From: an uncultured Chloroflexota bacterium
GTDB lineage: Bacteria; Chloroflexota; Anaerolineae; UBA4142; SHND01
Reading direction: 5' to 3'
Assembly (NCBI GenBank): GCA_937870825.1
Contig: CALMZO010000261.1
Span: 1-61,893, forward strand
Length of the DNA: 61,893 nt
Positions 43,398-49,496 of the stretch are shown here, one piece after another. Numbering within the stretch: position 1 is the stretch's first letter; each line of letters starts with the position of its first letter. The position numbers were made by a program, and so were the translations under genes. The notes below the pieces were generated by a model. That model had not been told where the DNA came from and searched no databases. It saw only the letters and a list, made by a program, of their open reading frames with translations.

Positions 43398-44381
43398 TTA
43401 CTGGAGGTATTCGTTGGTAAACGCTTGTTTCACATCCACAGGCACAGAAATGAATCCGGCATCGCGCATAAACTGTTCCATTGCCTGCCAGTCCTCAAGA
43501 CGCGTTTCGCCGATGCGCGAATTTTTCCACATGGGCAGCGACGCCATCAACACCGCTTTGCTAATCGCCGATTTTTCGCCGCCCGCTTCGGGAACGCGCT
43601 TGACGGCGATTTGAAATGCTTCGTCGGGATTGTTCAGCGTGTCTTGAACGCCGCGCACGAGCGCGCGCACGAAACCGCGCGCAAGTTGCGGACGATTTTT
43701 CACCGTCGCTTCATTCGTCGCGACGCCATTTCCCACCAGCCGCGCAAATTCCCATGTTTTGATTTGGTTCACCGCTTTGCCTACTTGCTCCAACTGCACC
43801 GGCTCGTTGTTGGCGTACACCACTGCCGCGTCCACTGTGCCTTGCGTCAATGCTTGCGCTTGAGTGAATCCGATATTTTCCGCGCGCACATCCTGCTCAT
43901 TGATTTTTTGGGTGAATAACAACGCGCGCCATGCGGTGTACGACGCGCCAAAGAGTCCGGGCAGCCCAACTTTTTTACCCACGAGGTCTTGCGGCGTCTT
44001 TATATTTTTTTCGGCAAGCGAGGCAACGGAAATTGGATAGGCATTATACCAGTTGCCGATGTACACGAGCGGAATTTTTTGCGCGCGCGCCTGCAAAATT
44101 TGGTCGCCCGTCACAATCGCAAAGTCGGCTTGATTCGCGCCGACGAGTTTCACGCCGTCAAATTCAAAGCCCCAGTTGTAATTGACCTTGATGCCTTCCT
44201 GCGTGAAATATCCTTTTTCTTCCGCAACGTAGAATGGCGCATATTGGACGTTCGGAATGTAACCCATCACCAACGTCACTTCGGTTATTGGCGTCGGCGT
44301 AGGCGAGGGGGGGGAACACGCGGCGATGCCGACGAGAGCGGCAAGCGCAAGCAAAACGACAGAGATGGTGAAACGTTTCAT
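43398..44381 (-). CDS. ribY: NMT1/THI5-like substrate-binding lipoprotein, probable riboflavin binder RibY
   Basis: A 327-residue lipoprotein (lipobox GIAACS, then a Pro/Thr linker) with an NMT1/THI5-like fold. Family blocks are MGYIPNVQYAPFYVAEEKGYF, VKLVGANQADFAIVTGDQIL, KVGLPGLFGASYTAW and VDAAVVYANNEPVQLEQ. Members usually bind thiamine precursors. Here an FMN riboswitch lies directly upstream, and RibX/RibY riboflavin transporters with this fold were predicted in Chloroflexi, so riboflavin or a flavin precursor is the likely ligand. The ATG at 44381 follows GGAGGAAAATT. The permease is encoded upstream of the riboswitch. No ATPase gene is nearby. Confidence 0.85.
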   Translation of the reverse strand: MKRFTISVVLLALAALVGIAACSPPSPTPTPITEVTLVMGYIPNVQYAPFYVAEEKGYFTQEGIKVNYNWGFEFDGVKLVGANQADFAIVTGDQILQARAQKIPLVYIGNWYNAYPISVASLAEKNIKTPQDLVGKKVGLPGLFGASYTAWRALLFTQKINEQDVRAENIGFTQAQALTQGTVDAAVVYANNEPVQLEQVGKAVNQIKTWEFARLVGNGVATNEATVKNRPQLARGFVRALVRGVQDTLNNPDEAFQIAVKRVPEAGGEKSAISKAVLMASLPMWKNSRIGETRLEDWQAMEQFMRDAGFISVPVDVKQAFTNEYLQ

Positions 44382-44410
44382 AATTTTCCTCCACGCGAGT
44401 CCTTCTCGCG

Positions 44411-44444
44411 AAAAATAAAATGCCCCGAATAAAAATTTCGGGGC
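44411..44444 (-). terminator. Second terminator in the ribY leader
   Basis: Stem GCCCCGAA/TTCGGGGC with a 7-base A/T loop, followed on the minus strand by ATTTTATTTTT. It lies 30 bp before the ribY start and downstream of the first riboswitch terminator. Confidence 0.75.
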
Positions 44445-44481
44445 GCGGCTAACACAAAGCAACGCATGCCCGCCGCAAAAC

Positions 44482-44510
44482 AAAAACCCCGAACAAAATT
44501 TTTGTTCGGG
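44482..44510 (-). terminator. Riboswitch expression-platform terminator
   Basis: Stem CCCGAACAAAA/TTTTGTTCGGG with almost no loop, followed on the minus strand by GTTTTTGTTTTG. It lies ~60 nt after the FMN aptamer. The interval has complementary GCGCG-type segments that could form the anti-terminator. Confidence 0.8.
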
Positions 44511-44571
44511 ACATTTGACGCAAACGGATGCGCGCACGCGCAAGACGACAACGCGTCACGCGTGCAACTTT

Positions 44572-44772
44572 ACCTCTTTCATCCGGACTATACCGTCGGC
44601 TTTGGAATTTCACCAAATCCTGCTTCGACTCAAACCTATGCGTGTCTCATGGCGAACCATGTTCGTCCGACCTCACAAGTTTTATGTCGTCGCTCGTGGG
44701 CTTGTACCACCGATCGGGAATTTGTGCGCTGCGCTGGTGTTCCGCGCATCGCCCATCACCCTGCCCCGAGGT
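44572..44772 (-). ncRNA. FMN riboswitch (RFN element)
   Basis: On the minus strand the conserved RFN blocks appear in order: CCTCGGGGCAGGGTGA, AATTCCCGATCGGTGGT, AGCCCACGAGC, GGTGAAATTCCAAAGCCGAC and GGTATAGTCCGGATGAAAGAGG. P1 closes with ACCTC/GAGGT. Loop L2, normally GTGAAATTC, carries a 33-nt insertion (44723-44755) that can fold as TGCGC/GCGCA. It is downstream of its own promoter (44811-44838) and upstream of two terminators and ribY. It should switch ribY off when FMN is abundant. It lies after, not before, the permease gene ribX. Confidence 0.95.
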
Positions 44773-44810
44773 GTATTCGGTTGTCGGTCACACAGAACTT
44801 GACCGAGCCA

Positions 44811-44838
44811 ATTTTACGAAAATAACGGAGCGCGTCAA
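44811..44838 (-). promoter_or_regulatory. Promoter of the FMN riboswitch-ribY transcript
   Basis: Minus-strand TTGACG (44838-44833), 16-base spacer, TAAAAT (44816-44811), directly after the ribX stop. It gives ribY its own riboswitch-controlled transcript. Confidence 0.7.
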
Positions 44839-44843
44839 ATTTT

Positions 44844-45674
44844 TTAACGCGTCGTATTGTGCCAGGGCATCAACGCGCGTTGAAGCAGGGCAACGCTGAT
44901 GTACATTGTCAGGTTCATCAAAATCAACGCGAGGATTCCTGCAAACAAAAGCGGTGTATCAAATTGCCCGCGCGCAAAATTGAGCAAAAAGCCGATGCCC
45001 CGGTCTGCCCAGAACAATTCGACGACGAGGACTCCGATGACGGACAGTGTGATACCGACGCGCACACTCCCAAAAATGTACGGCAGCGTCGCGGGCAATT
45101 CGAGTTTGAAAAAAATTTGACGCGAAGTCGCCGCGTACGATTGCATCACTTGACGCTGTTCGACGCTGATGTTGCGTAATGCCGCAATCATATTCACGAG
45201 CATCGGAAAAAACGCGACGAGCGCGCCCATCAATGCGTTCGACCAAAAGCCATTGCCGAGAATGATGAGAACGAACGGCGCAATCGCAAAGATGGGCAGT
45301 GATTGGGAGGCGATGATAAACGGCGAAACAATTTTTTCGAGCAGCGGCGATTTCGCCAACGCATAACCGAGCGCGGAGGAAAATACAAACGCGAGCGCGA
45401 ACGCGACGAGCGCTTCGCTCCATGTGAGCGTCACATGCCGCGCGAGCGTCCCGTCATTCCACGCGACGATAAAGCGACGCGCAATATCGGACGGCTTGGG
45501 CAAAAAAAATGTCGGGATGTTTTGAATTTGCGCGAGGATTTCCCACGCGAGCAAGACGAAGGCGATGATGAAAATGACGATGGCAGCTTGTCGTGCGAAA
45601 GTGGAAAAAGGGAATGCAGTGGGTTGAGCTTCTGTTTCGCCTTCCACGCGTTCAATGCGTTCGATGTTTGCCAT
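44844..45674 (-). CDS. ribX: ABC transporter permease, probable riboflavin permease RibX
   Basis: A 276-residue membrane subunit with about six helices, of the SsuC/TauC/ThiX type. It contains LLAWEILAQIQNIPTFFLPKPSDIARRF near the N-terminus. The EAA-like cytoplasmic loop is MQSYAATSRQIFFKLELPATLPYIFGSVRVG. The neighbouring FMN riboswitch and RibY-like protein suggest riboflavin uptake. The cognate ATPase is not in the window. The ATG at 45674 lies 9 bp after a hairpin (45683-45706) and has no clear ribosome site, so translation may be limited or coupled to hairpin folding. Confidence 0.85.
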   Translation of the reverse strand: MANIERIERVEGETEAQPTAFPFSTFARQAAIVIFIIAFVLLAWEILAQIQNIPTFFLPKPSDIARRFIVAWNDGTLARHVTLTWSEALVAFALAFVFSSALGYALAKSPLLEKIVSPFIIASQSLPIFAIAPFVLIILGNGFWSNALMGALVAFFPMLVNMIAALRNISVEQRQVMQSYAATSRQIFFKLELPATLPYIFGSVRVGITLSVIGVLVVELFWADRGIGFLLNFARGQFDTPLLFAGILALILMNLTMYISVALLQRALMPWHNTTR

Positions 45675-45682
45675 AAAAAGAA

Positions 45683-45706
45683 ATAGACCTCGCGAACGAG
45701 GTCTAT
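45683..45706 (-). terminator. Hairpin between tRNA-Arg(UCG) and ribX
   Basis: A 10-bp stem ATAGACCTCG/CGAGGTCTAT with tetraloop, followed on the minus strand by TTTCTTTTT and then the ribX ATG. It can terminate the tRNA transcript. For a ribX transcript starting at 45705-45732 it would lie at the extreme 5' end. Confidence 0.7.
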
Positions 45707-45732
45707 TATTGCTGTTGACTTGAACATGTCAA
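45705..45732 (-). promoter_or_regulatory. Probable ribX promoter
   Basis: Minus-strand TTGACA (45732-45727), 16-base spacer, AATAAT (45710-45705), placed between the tRNA and its terminator hairpin. Confidence 0.5.
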
Positions 45733-45738
45733 CACAGC

Positions 45739-45811
45739 GCCCACGGACGGGCTCGAACCGCCGACCTTTTGTTTCGAAGACAAATGCTCTATCCGATTGA
45801 GCTACGTGGGC
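45739..45811 (-). tRNA. tRNA-Arg (anticodon UCG)
   Basis: A 73-nt cloverleaf on the minus strand. The acceptor is GCCCACG/CGTGGGC, the D-stem GCTC/GAGC, and the anticodon arm TTTGT-CTTCGAA-ACAAA. The T-arm has GGTTCGAGCC. The anticodon loop CTTCGAA gives UCG, decoding CGA/CGN arginine codons. CCA is not encoded. A promoter lies at 45830-45858 and a terminator at 45683-45706. Confidence 0.96.
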
Positions 45812-45829
45812 AATTCGCAAAGCGGCAGA

Positions 45830-45858
45830 ATGATAGAATAAATTCAAGCGTTGGTCAA
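45830..45858 (-). promoter_or_regulatory. Promoter of tRNA-Arg(UCG)
   Basis: Minus-strand TTGACC (45858-45853), 17-base spacer, TATCAT (45835-45830), 19 bp before the tRNA 5' end. The -35 box touches the stop codon of the preceding gene. Confidence 0.65.
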
Positions 45859-45859
45859 T

Positions 45860-46294
45860 TTAACGTCGCGCCGTTTCCTTGTCGCGTTTCTCCAACAACA
45901 ACGCGTACGCGCCATCCCATGGCGTTCCCCAATCGCGTTTTGGCACATTCACGTTTTGCAAATGTTTCGCCATATCTTTGACGACGGCGGGAACGAGATT
46001 CCATTTGTTTTCCAAAACGGCTTGCTGCAATTTCGCTTCGGCAGATTTTGTCCAGAACCACTCATTGCGAAACCGGTCCGCTTTAATCCAATAGTCGCGT
46101 TTTTCCCATGCCGTACACGTCTCGTCAATCGTCTCGTCAATTTGATGCAGTGTGAGGACGATAAACGCGGTGAGGTCACGCACTTCGTCGTCCACTTTTT
46201 TCTTGCCTACCAATTCGCGCATCGCCAACACGGTGGCTTTGGTGTAGCGGTCACGCCGTTTGCCTGCATTATCGGGATTGATTAGGTTGCCCAA
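45860..46294 (-). CDS. Unrecognised 144-residue helical protein
   Basis: No family assigned. The protein is charged and predicted mostly helical: TKATVLAMRELVGKKKVDDEVRDL, then FIVLTLHQIDETIDETCTAWEKRDYWIKADRFRNEW. No signal or membrane segments. The TTG start at 46294 follows AGGAGATG at a good distance. It is preceded by a promoter (46325-46352). It seems monocistronic and stands just upstream of tRNA-Arg(UCG). Confidence 0.75.
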   Translation of the reverse strand: MGNLINPDNAGKRRDRYTKATVLAMRELVGKKKVDDEVRDLTAFIVLTLHQIDETIDETCTAWEKRDYWIKADRFRNEWFWTKSAEAKLQQAVLENKWNLVPAVVKDMAKHLQNVNVPKRDWGTPWDGAYALLLEKRDKETARR

Positions 46295-46324
46295 TAGAAC
46301 ATCTCCTGTAGACCATTTGTTCGG

Positions 46325-46352
46325 ATTATCCGCAAATTCATTTTCGGGTCAA
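46325..46352 (-). promoter_or_regulatory. Promoter of the 144-residue protein gene
   Basis: Minus-strand TTGACC (46352-46347), 16-base spacer, GATAAT (46330-46325), ~30 bp before the TTG start. Confidence 0.6.
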
Positions 46353-46376
46353 GCTAACGTCAGAGATTCTTTTCAT

Positions 46377-46424
46377 GAAAAAGATGACCCACGCTGCGCT
46401 GAATAACGTGGGTCGTCTTTATAA
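46377..46424 (-). terminator. Terminator after the secreted-protein pair
   Basis: Stem AAGATGACCCACG/CGTGGGTCGTCTT (one mismatch) with a 13-base loop. On the minus strand it follows the stop of the 46439-46897 gene by ~15 bp, and CTTTTTC-type sequence follows. Confidence 0.75.
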
Positions 46425-46438
46425 AGATCATTTCCTTT

Positions 46439-46897
46439 TCAATAGATTTTGTTTCCAGTTGTTCCTTCCCATGCCGATCCTGAACTCTGTTTGCGATAAA
46501 AAGAACCTGCTGCCTGATACCGCTGAGTTTGCCATGGTTGGCAATTTAGGAACGGTCCAACTGGCTTGTTTCCCGGTCCTACGGTAGCATTATATGTGTC
46601 TTTGTATCCTCCATTTAGCGTAAGCGTCCATGTAGTACCACATGTTTCATAGCCGCCGATCCATGTCGAGATTACGTAGCTCTGCGGTGCAAATGTATGG
46701 GCTGTTACGAGCCAAGTGGTCTGTCCCCATGACGCACATACGTTTCCTGATAGATTCCCTCCCGTAACCGGGTAATTTGTCACCACAGTGGAAAATGGCG
46801 AACAAGAGCTATGGCTTGCTCGCGCAGTGTACGCAAATCCAAGAGTTGCGAGTACGATTACTAGTACTGCAAGCAGCTGGGAGGCTATTCTATTCAT
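46439..46897 (-). CDS. Small secreted protein, unrecognised
   Basis: A 152-residue exported protein with a clear signal peptide (LLAVLVIVLATLGFAYTARA). The mature part is small, polar and rich in Gly, Thr, Ser and aromatics (WGQTTWLVTAHTFAPQ, YETCGTTWTLTLNGGY). Its five or so cysteines could form disulfides. No family recognised. Its start overlaps the end of the upstream gene by 8 bp, so the two are coupled. Base composition is visibly more A+T-rich than the surrounding genes, which may indicate transfer. Confidence 0.72.
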   Translation of the reverse strand: MNRIASQLLAVLVIVLATLGFAYTARASHSSCSPFSTVVTNYPVTGGNLSGNVCASWGQTTWLVTAHTFAPQSYVISTWIGGYETCGTTWTLTLNGGYKDTYNATVGPGNKPVGPFLNCQPWQTQRYQAAGSFYRKQSSGSAWEGTTGNKIY

Positions 46898-47723
46898 GGC
46901 ATACCTCAGCAGATTGCTTCGTAAACTGGAAGGCTTCCTCTATAGCGGGGTTCGGAGCATAAAGTTCAATGGGGCTATTGATTTCTTGGCTTGTTGCAAT
47001 AACGTTTCCGGACGAATCAACACGCTGAGAATATGAAGAAACAACGCGTCCAAGCTCGTCGAGCTGAACCTGACTTGTGGTAATAATACCGTCACGAGAT
47101 TCTCTTAGTTCCCATGCCGTAAATTTCTCACCGACAATCGTTTTTTCTGGAGAGACTGTTATTTTGAGGGTGTGAGAAGGGTACGTTGGCAAAGGTAAAA
47201 TAGTTTCTTTCCAGCCATTCCTAGCCATTTTCTCCAGTTCGAGAAATATAGGTAGGCTACCCGACAATTGCACGGCGCTCTCGTTAGCCCAGCTTTGCCT
47301 GCAATTGTTATTTCCGCTTGGAGCCATAGTTGGGTAGCCTGTGCCAAAAACGATTGTTGTTCCTCCCTGTGTGATCAATAACTCTTGATGAAGTGAACCA
47401 TCCTCACGCCAGGCAACTACATGAGCCCTGCTAGGAGCGTTGCTTGCATTTACTTCAACCCATGATTCTACCGTTATAGATTTTCCATTGGCAGGATCGG
47501 GACCGTTTCTGAGAAAATAATTCTGAGCTGTTGTCCAATGCAGAACCTTCCCGGCAAATTGGACATTCACAGCATAGCTGGGGACTTTATTCTTCGGCGG
47601 TATCGAGGATCCTAGTGAGTCTTCCACAGAAGATGAAGATGAGGACCCCCAAACCGTAACCAGCAGAGTTAGGACAAGAGTGAGGGCCAGTAGGAGGATT
47701 ATACCTTTTCGAGAATTTCTCAT
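46890..47723 (-). CDS. Signal-anchored exported protein, unrecognised
   Basis: A 277-residue protein with an N-terminal hydrophobic segment (GIILLLALTLVLTLLVTVWG) acting as a signal or anchor, followed by a Ser-rich stretch. The rest looks like a beta-rich extracytoplasmic domain (VNVQFAGKVLHWTTAQNY; LHQELLITQGGTTIVFGTGYP). No family recognised. GGAGGTGATTG precedes the ATG at 47723, a very strong site. It forms a two-gene unit with the small secreted protein downstream. A+T content is higher than in neighbours. Confidence 0.75.
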   Translation of the reverse strand: MRNSRKGIILLLALTLVLTLLVTVWGSSSSSSVEDSLGSSIPPKNKVPSYAVNVQFAGKVLHWTTAQNYFLRNGPDPANGKSITVESWVEVNASNAPSRAHVVAWREDGSLHQELLITQGGTTIVFGTGYPTMAPSGNNNCRQSWANESAVQLSGSLPIFLELEKMARNGWKETILPLPTYPSHTLKITVSPEKTIVGEKFTAWELRESRDGIITTSQVQLDELGRVVSSYSQRVDSSGNVIATSQEINSPIELYAPNPAIEEAFQFTKQSAEVCHE

Positions 47724-47803
47724 CAATCACCTCCATTTTCTAAAATGCTTAGATTGTGTAGACGCTTATCGTGAAAAGCGCGCCATTGTTGCTCAAAATA
47801 AAG

Positions 47804-47876
47804 GGCGACCGACGGGTTTCGAACCCGTAGCCTTCTCATCCACAGTGAGACGTGGTACCCTTCCACCACGGTCGCC
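47804..47876 (-). tRNA. tRNA-His (anticodon GUG)
   Basis: Minus-strand cloverleaf with encoded G-1 opposite C73, the tRNA-His identity feature. The acceptor is GCGACCG/CGGTCGC, the D-stem GTGG/CCAC, and the anticodon arm TCTCA-CTGTGGA-TGAGA. The T-arm is ACGGG-TTCGAAA-CCCGT. CCA is not encoded. It lies 45 bp downstream of hisS on the same strand, so it may be co-transcribed with its own synthetase. Confidence 0.96.
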
Positions 47877-47921
47877 GTTACAAAACCAAGTATAACACAG
47901 CTGCGCGTCGGCAAAAAATTT

Positions 47922-49244
47922 TTACGCGCGACGCGTTTTTTCTTGCAGCGTCGTTGCCAATACATTGCGCGCGATTTGTTCTTGCGCGCCCGTTTGTAAA
48001 TCGCGCAGGGTTACCACATTCGCGGCGGCTTCGTCGGGTCCGATGATGATGACAAATGGAATCCCGCGCGCGGACGCGTATTTCAACTGCTTGCCCAAAC
48101 TGTCGAGGTCGTACCAAACTTCGGTGTTGAAATTCGCCGCGCGCAATTCCATCGCGACGGCGAGTGCTGTCGCGCGGCGTTCGGCATCGAACACTGTGAC
48201 AAAAACGTCCACCACTGTTTTTCCTAAATCGGGCGGATACATATCCAATTCGTCCATCACGTCAATAATGCGTTCGATGCCGAGTGATGTGCCGGTGACG
48301 GGCAGCGAATTTTTGCTAAAGAGTCCGACGAGTCCGTCGTACCGCCCGCCGCCGGTGAGTGAACCAATTTTCGGTTCCGTCACCACCGTTTCAAAAATCG
48401 GACCCGTGTAATATTCCAAACCACGCACCATCGTCAAATCAATTTGCAAACGTTCGGGCTGAACGCCGAGCTCACGCGCAAACTGGACAAGTTGCCCCAA
48501 TTCGTTAACGCCTTCGATGCCGCCCGGGTACGCGCGAAATTGTTCGCGCCACGCGTTCAAGTCATTAACGGGCAAGGCAATCAAATCAAAAATCTTCGCG
48601 ATGGTTTCCGATGAAATTTCCGCGCGCAGCATTTCTTCGCGCACGCCATCCTGTCCAATCTTTTCCAATTTATCAATCGCGCGATAGAGATTGGGGAGAA
48701 GGGCAGGAGCGACGCCGGAATATTCGCCGAGCGCGGTCAACACCTTGCGATTGTTGAGTTTTGTCACGAATTGCTTGAAACCCAATTCGCTCAAAACTGT
48801 AAAAATCATCGCGACGATTTCGGCATCGGCGAGCATGGACGACGTGCCGACAATGTCCGCGTCGCATTGATAAAACTCGCGATAACGTCCTTTTTGCGGA
48901 CGTTCCGCGCGCCACACCGGCGCGATTTGATAACGCTTGAACGGTTTGACCAATTCGGGATTCATGGCGACGACGCGCGAAAGCGGCACCGACAAATCGT
49001 ACCGCAGCGCGAGGTCTTCTTTGCCTTCGCGATGGCGCGCGTCATAAATTAATTTTTCCGCGTCGGGTCCGTATTTGCCCATTACCGTCTGCTGCAATTC
49101 AAGAACCGGCGTTTGCAATGGCTCAAAGCCGAAACGCTCAAAGACGCGTTCGACGACGCCGATAACGTAACGGCGCTTGAGCATTTTTTCCGGGAGCATG
49201 TCGCGCATTCCGCGCGGCACGCGGGGTTCGACAAACGTTGCCAT
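47922..49244 (-). CDS. hisS: Histidyl-tRNA synthetase
   Basis: A 440-residue class II synthetase that charges tRNA-His. Motif 1 is around PRGMRDMLPEKMLKRRYV, and motif 2 is RYQIAPVWRAERPQKGRYREFYQCDADIVG with its catalytic Arg. The HisA motif is LDLTMVRGLEYYTGPIFE-like (IDLTMVRGLEYYTG). Motif 3 is GGRYDGLVG...GTSLGIERI. The C-terminal anticodon-binding domain (~345-435) has VFVTVFDAERRATALAVAMELR. ATG 49244 follows AAGGATTC at good spacing and was preferred over the TTG two codons earlier. It is preceded by a His-rich leader and terminator. Confidence 0.97.
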   Translation of the reverse strand: MATFVEPRVPRGMRDMLPEKMLKRRYVIGVVERVFERFGFEPLQTPVLELQQTVMGKYGPDAEKLIYDARHREGKEDLALRYDLSVPLSRVVAMNPELVKPFKRYQIAPVWRAERPQKGRYREFYQCDADIVGTSSMLADAEIVAMIFTVLSELGFKQFVTKLNNRKVLTALGEYSGVAPALLPNLYRAIDKLEKIGQDGVREEMLRAEISSETIAKIFDLIALPVNDLNAWREQFRAYPGGIEGVNELGQLVQFARELGVQPERLQIDLTMVRGLEYYTGPIFETVVTEPKIGSLTGGGRYDGLVGLFSKNSLPVTGTSLGIERIIDVMDELDMYPPDLGKTVVDVFVTVFDAERRATALAVAMELRAANFNTEVWYDLDSLGKQLKYASARGIPFVIIIGPDEAAANVVTLRDLQTGAQEQIARNVLATTLQEKTRRA

Positions 49245-49304
49245 GTTCAAGAATCCTTTCGCGTAGCGAAAACACTATGCACGGGTGAAATGAAAAAGTA
49301 GAGA

Positions 49305-49335
49305 AACAAAAAAGGCGTGGAAAAAAATCCACGCC
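49305..49335 (-). terminator. Attenuator terminator in front of hisS
   Basis: Stem GGCGTGG/CCACGCC with loop ATTTTTTT, followed on the minus strand by TTTTTTGTTTC. It lies between the His-rich leader peptide and hisS. The GGCG of its left arm can instead pair with GCGCC (49369-49373) near the end of the leader ORF, giving an anti-terminator. Confidence 0.85.
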
Positions 49336-49362
49336 AAATTTTTTGTCAGAGAAATTTCAAAT

Positions 49363-49452
49363 TCAATCGGCGCCGCAAGAGAGCATCAACGAGTGATGGG
49401 TTGCATGAAAAACATGCACAGGATGGTGATGATGAAATGATGCTTGCGCCAT
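49363..49452 (-). CDS. Histidine-rich leader peptide of hisS (attenuation)
   Basis: A 29-codon ORF on the minus strand starting MAQASFHHHHPVHVFHATHH and ending CGAD before TGA. Eight of 29 codons are His, including a run of four. This is the hallmark of ribosome-mediated attenuation: when His-tRNA is scarce the ribosome stalls on the His codons and the anti-terminator forms. The segment GGCGC at the second codon (49446-49450) can pair with GCGCC (49369-49373), and the latter with GGCG of the terminator, giving the classic alternative 1:2, 2:3 and 3:4 pairings. The ATG is about 5 nt from the predicted transcript start, so it may be leaderless. Confidence 0.85.
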   Translation of the reverse strand: MAQASFHHHHPVHVFHATHHSLMLSCGAD

Positions 49453-49463
49453 GATTAGAAGGG

Positions 49464-49492
49464 ATTTTACCACATTCCCAAACCCGCGCAAA
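49464..49492 (-). promoter_or_regulatory. Probable promoter of the his leader-hisS transcript
   Basis: Minus-strand TTTGCG (49492-49487), 17-base spacer, TAAAAT (49469-49464). It lies just downstream of the hutH stop. The -10 box is good and the -35 box weak. Confidence 0.5.
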
Positions 49493-49496
49493 AAAA

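Noticed and set aside
46377-47803. Integrative element with attachment sites at tRNA-His
   Set aside because: No integrase and no direct repeat of the tRNA 3' end on the far side was found, so only the composition difference is reported.
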